Shown in pieces: positions 25,535 to 31,944 of a stretch of 31,944 nucleotides of DNA. A program made the translations under genes and the position numbers. Origin of the DNA: Euryarchaeota archaeon UBA125 (GTDB lineage Archaea; Thermoplasmatota; Poseidoniia; Poseidoniales; Thalassarchaeaceae); the NCBI GenBank assembly GCA_002502625.1, contig DAPV01000043.1, positions 1-31,944 of the forward strand. Reading direction: 5' to 3'. The notes beneath the pieces were generated by a model. That model saw only the letters and a list, made by a program, of their open reading frames with translations. It was not told where the DNA came from and made no database searches. Positions within the stretch are counted from its first letter, which is position 1. Each line of letters begins with the position of its first letter.

Positions 25535-28500
25535 TCACAACAATCTCATCGCAGAAGAAGGAGAAATTGAAGCACTTTTTCTAACAGGAACTAAAACAGA
25601 GATTAGTGTCATGAATATGGAAAAGAGGATAATCAACAAGAACTCTAACCATGGAATTACAAATGGAGTGCCAAAATCTCTGATGTAAGTAATGAATAGA
25701 AAGCGATAGAAGACAATACCGGCAATTAGACCGTTAAATATGCCGAGACCACTAATCCAACCCACTTCTAACAGAATTGATGAAACAATTTGATTTCTTT
25801 TCATTCCTATTGCCCTCATGACTCCAATCTGTTGACTTCTTTCATTGATACTCCTTGCCGTGACTACTGCCAATCCTGTAACTCCAATGAATAGACCTAA
25901 GGCCAAGAATACACGAAGTAAACCCAATAATGAGACAAGAATTAAGCTAATTTGATTGAATAACTCGTCAATTACCAATACATTTGCTCCATCGGATCCC
26001 AATTCTAATTGAAGATTTGAAGACACATCCTCCATTACCACATCATCTGATACTTCAATCCACACCATATTTGTGGAGGATTCTATCATCGAAGAAAATG
26101 TTGATTTAGATACAAAAATACCAGATAGCAAGAGTGATGCATCTTCAGTTAATACCCCTGCAACACGAAGATTAGATTGTAGTAACGGCCTGTTAGGATC
26201 TCTTATCTCAAATGATGAGCCTGAAGATAAGCCACCCCCTTCAAGAGGAAGAGCACCCAAAACGGTGTAGCTATCCATACCTATTGATGCATCAACAATA
26301 GCTAAATTAGGGTCATTAATTACTGCAGTCCAAATTTCAATTGGAGTTTCTCCTAACGATTTATCCCATTGAGATAATGGTAAGGCACCAGATTCAATGA
26401 AAGATTGAGGAATATTACGTAATGAAGAATATGATGCATTCAAGTTTTCACCACTTATTATGCATAGACCAATATCCATAATAACCATAGATTCTATCCC
26501 ATTTCTTTCAAGATCTTCAATATCCCAAGCCTCTAGTGAAGATACATCTAATTCTTGACCAGAACCAGTAATTAAGATGTCAAATTCACCTCGAGAATTT
26601 TCACCGATATCTGACACATAATTCCCAAACATAGTACTGTAACCGGAGAGAACAATTAATGCAAAAATAACAATACTGTACATACTCATTGACACAGCAG
26701 AACGAAACGGTCGAGACTGAGGATAAGCAATAGAGAGAGAAATAATTGCTGAAAAACTTGGTTTTAATCGGCCAATCAATGACATTATTTGCCTAATGAA
26801 GATCGGTCCTGATGTAGATAAAATCAACACACCTCCTATCAACATGAATATGCCAGATATTATCAAAGAAGTATCTGTTACTTCATAACGAACACGAATT
26901 GGATCTTCTATCCAACCAAAAAGTATGAGCGAAAATCCTATTATCGTACATGACCAAATTCTTGAAGCATCATTTTTAGAAAGTTTGATACCGATGAAAT
27001 TTGATCTTGAAGAAAGAAATTGGGGAACAATCGCACTTAATGGGACCACTAAAGAAAGAAGAAAAAGAGAAACACCTGAAATCCATAGAGAGTGCGCAAT
27101 TCCAGGTGAAAAATCCCCTAAGAAAAATGACATTATCGAACAAACTAATGCGACAACTGCAAGGAAAATAGAACCAATAATTCCCCATAAACTAAAAGAG
27201 GATTTTTCAACTCTCAATCCACGAAGTGCGGTAATCAAATTTCTTCTTGAAAGGAAGAATGATGAAATTCTTAACGTAACCACTGAAACTAGAAATCCGA
27301 TACAAGCACCAATAATGATGGATTCAGAAGTCCAATAGAAACTGAAACCCACTCCAAATGTTGCTTGGAAAAATGCACCTAAACCACCCATTAGAAGGCC
27401 TGCTAGAAACATTCCAAGAAAAGACCCTAAGAAACATGCAGGTGTTGAAAGAATTGCTCCCTCAATTCTTAAGATCCATTCAATATCTTGACTCGACGCA
27501 CCAATCGAACGTAGTAATCCCCATTCTTTAGTACGGTCATCCGCAGACATAATCCATAAATTGACAATAAGCAATAGACCCGCAATAACAATGAAAACTC
27601 CAAAAATTAAGAATAATGCAGAAAATGATGAACCCGCGCCATCAATAGAAAGAATAGCTTCTTCCTTCACGGGAATCAATGAGGAGGAAGAGGATTGAAT
27701 ATTTGCTCTCCTATCAGCCCAATCTTGGAGTGCATCCTTGACGATTATCGAGTCTGATTCATTCTCTGGCATTTGAACTAAAATCATACTTCTTTTTGGA
27801 TTTCCACCTAATAGATCACTAGCAATATCCATGGACATAGTTCCAATAATGGCAGAATCTAGCAATTCTAAATCAGGATTCAAAGCTATGAAATCATCTA
27901 GAGAAACTGAAGAAGTATCAACCTCAATCTCGAGACGAAAATCATCATCTATATTCTTACCAAAAGAAAAAGTTTCAATTTGATCAAAATCAGTAATGCC
28001 ATCTCTAAATCTAATTGTTTGATTTACACCAAGTAAATCATCCACTACATCTCCTTCCAATGAAATGAGGAATGGGGGGAGATGAATCCCTAAACCTACA
28101 TCAAAAGAATTGAATAATTCAATAGACATATTTCCAAATTGATCGATCATGACTATTCCATAATCTGTAGAGGCAAGAATAGTGCCGTTTAATTCATCAT
28201 ATGCAAATCCATTAACGGTGGATGGAATTGATTTCCCTTCAACGAATGAAGACAAATTAGATGCCCAAACCAGAATAGAATCATGACCATCAATTATCAT
28301 TCCGTTACTATTAGCACCCAATATTGAAGAATTAAAAACATGAACTAACTCAAAACTACTACCATTCCATCGTTTGATAGAGTTTTCAGATTCTACAAAT
28401 GTCTGATTTCTATGTGAAAATATCATTTTTGAATTTCCTGAAGAAACACAACTCAATTCAAGTTCAATTATCCAACAAACACTACTATCGAAAATAGTCT

Positions 28501-30091
28501 CAAAATGAGTGATTATCGAAACACCATCAAAATATATCTTGGAACCTAGTACATCTGTGGAAATTCCAAAATCAATCTTTGAAAATTCTTCTTCATTTGA
28601 TGATTGGCCCAAAGTATGGTGATATACGCCTCCAAATTGGTTTGACACACCCCAAATTGTCGAATTAATTACCGAAATATCGGATAATTGATTTACATTC
28701 ATTGTAAGAATTTCAGGAGTATATGATTCAATGTCTACTGTAATAATTTCCTGTTCTGTTAACACATATACAACTGAATTAAGAAATTCTGCATCAAGAA
28801 TATCTTCGAAAAATAGGTGAACTGGATCTTCATTCAAATTTGAGATGTATACTGAACTATCAGTCACAATTACTTTTTGAAAAGAATCTAAATGAACAGC
28901 GACAATCTTTTTTCCATTAATGGAAGTAATTTTTTCTTCATTTTCCCAAATCCCAGAAATCGGAGTAAGAAGAAAAGAAGACGCATCAGAATCATGTTGA
29001 ACAATCTGTAATGCGGAATTAATTCCGGATACATCTCCAGAAGTGAGTAAACCTCCAGCGCTAGTTCTAGTTAATGTTGCAATTTCTCCTGGGCCAATTG
29101 TATTCCAGTGAAATCCTGCATCTGATGCGATCATGGCTTCGGAAAATGAGTTCTCTATTTTAGTTTCAATATTCGGAATAACATAACCCTCGAATACATC
29201 TCCAGCTCCAGATATTACTGCTCTTGAAACAAAATCATTTTTGTTTTGTAAAACTTGAGCTTTTTCTAGAGTTGTGAGCAAAAGAGGTTGATTGGCATTC
29301 TCCCAACCTAAACCAGTCGGATCAATGACAGACTGAACTATGAAATTATGACTCATTCGAATTGACTCATTATCAATAATTTGAGACCAAGAAATAGAAA
29401 AATGACTACCTTCCTTTAGAGATAGTGAATTTGCAAGTGCTTGATTTACCAATGCTTGATCAGTTCCATCCTGAGAAGCACCTCCCAATTGAGACCAAGA
29501 AACGGGAGGAACCCCTAAAGGCTCAACCCAGGGACCTGAATTTCGTAAATTGGCATCCGGTGCTAGCCATACAACATTTGGATTCACTTTACTACCATCA
29601 ACTGTTATCCCAGTTACTCCTTGATGAAGTTCAACTCCTATCCCATCAATTTCATTGTATGTCATCAAATCATTAAGAGCAGACATAACTCGTGTTTGAT
29701 TCATCAATAAAGGAGTAGAAGTAAGAGGATCTATACCTTCTATTACCCAATCAGTTTCTCCAAGACTTGAAACCAACCTATCTTCTAATGTGGCATCAAA
29801 ACTATCACCTACAATTAGGGAACTAGAAACAACTGAAGATGCTAACATTAAGCCACAAAAAAGTAATGCAGAACTTGTTTTTCTTTGACACGTATCTCTG
29901 AATGATAGTTTAGAAAGCATCCTTACTCTAGAAGAAATAATTACTCTAGAAATTATATGAAGCAAAACAAAAATACACCCAGAAACTAACCAGTGCCAGA
30001 ATAGATATCCATTCTTTAGAGTGAGTGAAAGTAAAATCCCAGCTAATACCAAATCAACGATTACTGGAATTACCTTTCTCTTTGGGGACAC
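25535..30091 (-). CDS. FtsX/MacB-type ABC permease with large propeller-like ectodomain
   Basis: 1,518 residues from GTG at 30091, 6 nt after the ATPase stop, with GGAG nine bases upstream. N-terminal hydrophobic segments (about 10-115) lead to an extracytoplasmic MacB-like periplasmic core (GDSFDATLEDRLVSSLGETDW). A repeat-rich insert at about 370-650 resembles a seven-bladed beta-propeller. The first FtsX domain begins near residue 820 (ADDRTKEWGLLRSIGASSQD). A central group of helices follows to about 1170, then a second ectodomain, and a C-terminal FtsX domain from about 1380 (VTARSINERSQQIGVMRAIGM). Two FtsX modules in one chain mean it may work as a complete permease. The family includes lipoprotein release, peptide export and mechanotransmission systems, so the substrate is unknown. 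The coding sequence is visibly more AT-rich than the two surface-protein genes next to it. Confidence 0.85.
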   Translation of the reverse strand: MSPKRKVIPVIVDLVLAGILLSLTLKNGYLFWHWLVSGCIFVLLHIISRVIISSRVRMLSKLSFRDTCQRKTSSALLFCGLMLASSVVSSSLIVGDSFDATLEDRLVSSLGETDWVIEGIDPLTSTPLLMNQTRVMSALNDLMTYNEIDGIGVELHQGVTGITVDGSKVNPNVVWLAPDANLRNSGPWVEPLGVPPVSWSQLGGASQDGTDQALVNQALANSLSLKEGSHFSISWSQIIDNESIRMSHNFIVQSVIDPTGLGWENANQPLLLTTLEKAQVLQNKNDFVSRAVISGAGDVFEGYVIPNIETKIENSFSEAMIASDAGFHWNTIGPGEIATLTRTSAGGLLTSGDVSGINSALQIVQHDSDASSFLLTPISGIWENEEKITSINGKKIVAVHLDSFQKVIVTDSSVYISNLNEDPVHLFFEDILDAEFLNSVVYVLTEQEIITVDIESYTPEILTMNVNQLSDISVINSTIWGVSNQFGGVYHHTLGQSSNEEEFSKIDFGISTDVLGSKIYFDGVSIITHFETIFDSSVCWIIELELSCVSSGNSKMIFSHRNQTFVESENSIKRWNGSSFELVHVFNSSILGANSNGMIIDGHDSILVWASNLSSFVEGKSIPSTVNGFAYDELNGTILASTDYGIVMIDQFGNMSIELFNSFDVGLGIHLPPFLISLEGDVVDDLLGVNQTIRFRDGITDFDQIETFSFGKNIDDDFRLEIEVDTSSVSLDDFIALNPDLELLDSAIIGTMSMDIASDLLGGNPKRSMILVQMPENESDSIIVKDALQDWADRRANIQSSSSSLIPVKEEAILSIDGAGSSFSALFLIFGVFIVIAGLLLIVNLWIMSADDRTKEWGLLRSIGASSQDIEWILRIEGAILSTPACFLGSFLGMFLAGLLMGGLGAFFQATFGVGFSFYWTSESIIIGACIGFLVSVVTLRISSFFLSRRNLITALRGLRVEKSSFSLWGIIGSIFLAVVALVCSIMSFFLGDFSPGIAHSLWISGVSLFLLSLVVPLSAIVPQFLSSRSNFIGIKLSKNDASRIWSCTIIGFSLILFGWIEDPIRVRYEVTDTSLIISGIFMLIGGVLILSTSGPIFIRQIMSLIGRLKPSFSAIISLSIAYPQSRPFRSAVSMSMYSIVIFALIVLSGYSTMFGNYVSDIGENSRGEFDILITGSGQELDVSSLEAWDIEDLERNGIESMVIMDIGLCIISGENLNASYSSLRNIPQSFIESGALPLSQWDKSLGETPIEIWTAVINDPNLAIVDASIGMDSYTVLGALPLEGGGLSSGSSFEIRDPNRPLLQSNLRVAGVLTEDASLLLSGIFVSKSTFSSMIESSTNMVWIEVSDDVVMEDVSSNLQLELGSDGANVLVIDELFNQISLILVSLLGLLRVFLALGLFIGVTGLAVVTARSINERSQQIGVMRAIGMKRNQIVSSILLEVGWISGLGIFNGLIAGIVFYRFLFITYIRDFGTPFVIPWLEFLLIILFSIFMTLISVLVPVRKSASISPSSAMRLL

Positions 30092-30097
30092 AATCCC

Positions 30098-30790
30098 TCA
30101 CTCCTCTTCTATGTTGGTTTCAGATAATATTCCATCATTGATTACCAATATTCTATTACATCTCTTAGAAACAGAGGTGTCATGAGTAACAATTACTACA
30201 GTAATACCGTGTATCCTATTCAATTCCTCTAGTGCCTGAACTACAGAATCAGAAGTATCAGAATCTAAATTCCCTGTAGGTTCGTCTGCAAACAATATCT
30301 TTGGATTATGCACTATTGCCCTAGCTATTGCAACTCTCTGTTGCTGGCCACCAGAAAGCTCTGATGGCTTGTGATGTGATCGATTAGAAAGACCTAACGT
30401 CGAAAGTGATTCTAGTGCTTTCTTTCTAGCTTCATCAGCAGGAAAATTAAGCAATAGTAAGGGAAGTTCTACATTTTCTACCGCTGTAAGAACAGGAATG
30501 AGTTGATATTGCTGAAATATAAATCCCATTCTTTCACCACGTAGTTTAGTCCGTTCATTATCAGAGATATTTGAAATATCTTTTTCTTCAAAATATATCT
30601 CCCCTCGACTAACTGTATCGAGAGAAGATAAACAATTGAGTAATGTTGTTTTTCCACTTCCTGAAGGGCCAGTGATTGCAAGAATCTCGCCTTTGGAAAT
30701 CTCTAAAGAAACCCCTCTTAGTGCTGAAACTTCAGTATCACCCATAGGGTATACTTTCCAAAGATCTACCGCCCTGAGTATCTCCCCCAT
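30098..30790 (-). CDS. ABC transporter ATPase, LolD/MacB family
   Basis: 230-residue ATPase with Walker A GPSGSGKTT (41-49), Q-loop Q93, signature LSGGQ (145-149), Walker B D169-E170 in the LFADEPTGNLD form typical of the MacB/LolD/FtsE group, and switch H203. It pairs with the FtsX-type permease 6 nt downstream. MacB-class ATPases drive conformational work on the outside of the membrane rather than classical substrate passage. The ATG at 30790 has only a weak purine-rich site (GGGAATC). The transcript may be nearly leaderless, as is common for first genes in archaea. Confidence 0.93.
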   Translation of the reverse strand: MGEILRAVDLWKVYPMGDTEVSALRGVSLEISKGEILAITGPSGSGKTTLLNCLSSLDTVSRGEIYFEEKDISNISDNERTKLRGERMGFIFQQYQLIPVLTAVENVELPLLLLNFPADEARKKALESLSTLGLSNRSHHKPSELSGGQQQRVAIARAIVHNPKILFADEPTGNLDSDTSDSVVQALEELNRIHGITVVIVTHDTSVSKRCNRILVINDGILSETNIEEE

Positions 30791-30862
30791 GATTCCCGAT
30801 TAGAGCGGAGCCTGATAACACCTATTCCGAGGCGTGAAATACTCGAATCATATGAGAGACAT
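30791..30862. promoter_or_regulatory. Divergent promoter region between ABC ATPase and sulfur-carrier genes
   Basis: A 72-bp region must serve both directions. It contains two CATATG palindromes (30849-30854 and 30860-30865) separated by AGAGA, the second covering the MoaD-like start codon. No convincing TATA box was found in either direction, only weak AT-rich spots such as gaaatac. Confidence 0.35.
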
Positions 30863-31117
30863 ATGGATGATGCCGTCAAAGCATGGAAAATTTCTATTCT
30901 TGTCTTTGGTCCATTACGCGAACACATTGGGAATGAAAGAATAGAATTATCAGTAGTAACAAATACTACAGTTGGAGATCTCATCAAACAATTTAATCTA
31001 GAAAAGTGGATTGAATTAGGCCTCAAGGCAGCGATTGATGGAGATATTTGTTCTTTCGATTCAATATTACATGATGGTGCTGAAATCGCTCTTTTACCTC
31101 CTGTATCAGGGGGATAA
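30863..31117 (+). CDS. Ubiquitin-like sulfur carrier protein (MoaD/ThiS/SAMP family)
   Basis: 84-residue small protein with a beta-grasp pattern: KISILVFGPLREHIGNERIEL, then VGDLIKQFNLEKW, then DGAEIALLPPVSGG at the very end. The C-terminal Gly-Gly is what an E1-like enzyme adenylates, so it should act as a sulfur donor in molybdopterin synthesis or tRNA thiolation. In archaea it may also act as a protein modifier (SAMP). The N-terminal LREHIG pattern is MoaD-like. No MoaE, MoaB or E1 gene is in the window, so context does not choose between these roles. The gene starts at the first ATG after the divergent intergenic region and has no clear ribosome site, suggesting a leaderless message. Confidence 0.85.
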   Translation: MDDAVKAWKISILVFGPLREHIGNERIELSVVTNTTVGDLIKQFNLEKWIELGLKAAIDGDICSFDSILHDGAEIALLPPVSGG

Positions 31118-31181
31118 AAACACATTAGATTGGTTAAAAACACCGGAATTGTCTTTGAAGGATGAGTTTCGTGAACGTAAC

Positions 31182-31463
31182 ATGGCATTCGGACCGATGG
31201 AAGGCGCGATACTTGTGGGACTCTTTCTGATATTGTTTGGACCGTCACAACTTCCGAAGTTGGCACGGTCCTTAGGACAAGCAAAATCTGAGTTCAATAA
31301 AGGACTGGTAGAAGGAGATGTAACAAGTACTACTGAAGATGATCTTGACCGTGGTGGAATGACTGAATCAGTAGCCTTAGTCGAAGAAGCAAAAAGCAAA
31401 GGTGTTGAAGTAGAAGGAAGAAATCCAAACGAAATCAAACAAGATATTCAAGAATCTGAATAA
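31182..31463 (+). CDS. tatA: Twin-arginine translocase subunit TatA/TatE
   Basis: 93 residues from ATG at 31182. The longer open frame to 31035 overlaps the upstream gene and adds sequence unlike TatA. An N-terminal helix (EGAILVGLFLILFG) is followed by the hinge FGPSQLPKLARSLGQA and an amphipathic helix, then an acidic hydrophilic tail, as in TatA pore subunits that export folded proteins. No TatC is present in the window. The gene is 64 nt after the sulfur-carrier stop. An AT-rich TTAAAAAC at about 31134-31141 could be its own TATA box. It ends exactly where the convergent nob1 gene ends. Confidence 0.9.
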   Translation: MAFGPMEGAILVGLFLILFGPSQLPKLARSLGQAKSEFNKGLVEGDVTSTTEDDLDRGGMTESVALVEEAKSKGVEVEGRNPNEIKQDIQESE

Positions 31464-31944
31464 TCAACTTCCGCCTCGTTTGAGTTTGAGTTTACTACCA
31501 CAATCATCACATTTACCATATGTCCTACGCCATCGAGAAACATTCTCGGGGGGAGGGAATATCTTCTTACATCCCTTACACGCAAGAACCCATTCCCAAT
31601 GCTCTTTGATACCTTCATTCATTACAGGATGCCAGCCAACTCCAAAACGACCAGCCACATTTTGAATTCTATGATCGTCAGTCACAATAATTGCTCTATG
31701 TTCAAGAGCTACTGCTAGAACGTCCATATCTACACCTGATAATCCGGAAATATCTCCAGTCTCTTGGGCTGCCTCGCGTGCTCTTTGAAGAGCCTCTTCT
31801 GATGGAGAACGCCAATGTAGACGTACACCTTCAATCAAAAGAGCTCTATCTTTGTCCACACGCTCTATCTCATCCCTCTGACTATTTGCGACTAGTCCCC
31901 CTGAAAGGCGATTAGGTGGGAGATGAAGTAACGCACCTGTATCA
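31464..31944 (-). CDS. nob1: rRNA maturation endonuclease Nob1, 5' end outside window
   Basis: The frame is open to the right edge, giving 159 visible residues. An internal GTG at 31859 is not the true start, because the upstream codons continue the PIN fold with DTGALLHLPP, whose Asp is the first catalytic acid. Further PIN features are LSGVDMDVLAVALE and IIVTDDHRIQNVA. A C-terminal zinc ribbon follows (CKGCKKIF then CDDCGSK) and a basic tail. Archaeal Nob1 trims the 3' end of 16S rRNA in the late small ribosomal subunit. With only a few N-terminal residues missing, the length matches the archaeal family of about 160. The stop codon abuts the tatA stop in convergent orientation with no spacer. 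Confidence 0.92.
   Translation of the reverse strand, partial: DTGALLHLPPNRLSGGLVANSQRDEIERVDKDRALLIEGVRLHWRSPSEEALQRAREAAQETGDISGLSGVDMDVLAVALEHRAIIVTDDHRIQNVAGRFGVGWHPVMNEGIKEHWEWVLACKGCKKIFPPPENVSRWRRTYGKCDDCGSKLKLKRGGS

Noticed and set aside
31035..31181. Longer N-terminus for TatA overlapping the sulfur-carrier gene
   Set aside because: The added sequence is unlike TatA, and the helix-hinge pattern starts properly at 31182.
30766..31438. Minus-strand open frames of 110 and 172 codons opposite the sulfur carrier and tatA
   Set aside because: The plus-strand proteins are clear family members, and the minus frames show no domain or plausible start.
31464..31859. Nob1 starting at the internal GTG (31859)
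   Set aside because: The in-frame codons upstream encode the catalytic DTGALL segment of the PIN domain, so the true start lies beyond the window.

Overview
The window looks like a stretch of an archaeal chromosome, most plausibly a marine Group II euryarchaeon (Candidatus Poseidoniales). The evidence for an archaeon is a Nob1-type PIN/zinc-ribbon rRNA endonuclease at the right edge, an archaeal type IV pilin N-terminal motif (AVSPVIATILLVAI) in the giant surface protein, and TATA-box-like promoters a short distance upstream of good Shine-Dalgarno sites. The order-level assignment is inferred from the gene style (giant beta-helix and cupredoxin surface proteins, a maltodextrin ABC operon with a secreted amylase). 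It is not proven by any marker in the window. No tRNA, rRNA, CRISPR array, IS element or prophage gene was seen.

Layout. (1) Positions 1-8048, minus strand: a tightly packed six-gene operon read right to left. It runs HAD phosphatase, lipoprotein sugar-binding protein (MalE type), two permeases (MalF, MalG), ATPase (MalK), then a secreted GH13 alpha-amylase that runs off the left edge. Junctions are 4-nt overlaps or gaps of 0-4 nt, and most starts have an internal GGAG-type ribosome site. The logic is extracellular starch or glycogen breakdown followed by oligosaccharide uptake. (2) Positions 8049-8141: a short leader or intergenic region with two inverted repeats. (3) Positions 8142-21872, minus strand: one giant gene of about 4,576 codons for a secreted, multi-domain surface protein. 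It has parallel beta-helix regions, a type 1 copper (cupredoxin) domain, a CBM9/DOMON-like domain, cadherin/Ig-like domains and a PGF-CTERM-like anchor. An archaeal type IV pilin domain is fused after the anchor. (4) Positions 21873-22205: promoter of the giant gene, an AT-rich spacer, and a very good hairpin terminator. (5) Positions 22206-25394, minus strand: a second secreted, C-terminally anchored protein with CARDB/PKD/Fn3-like domains and its own promoter. (6) Positions 25535-30790, minus strand: a MacB/LolCD-like ABC exporter pair whose permease carries a large, probably seven-bladed beta-propeller-like ectodomain. (7) Right end: a ubiquitin-like sulfur carrier (MoaD/ThiS/SAMP type) and a TatA translocase component on the plus strand. 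They converge on nob1 (minus strand, 5' end outside the window).

The window is therefore dominated by cell-surface and export functions: polysaccharide degradation and uptake, two anchored surface proteins, an FtsX-type ABC system and a Tat component. The most unusual object is the giant protein, in which a complete adhesin-like polypeptide ending in a sortase-like anchor continues in frame into a type IV pilin. A plausible internal ribosome site lies directly in front of the pilin.
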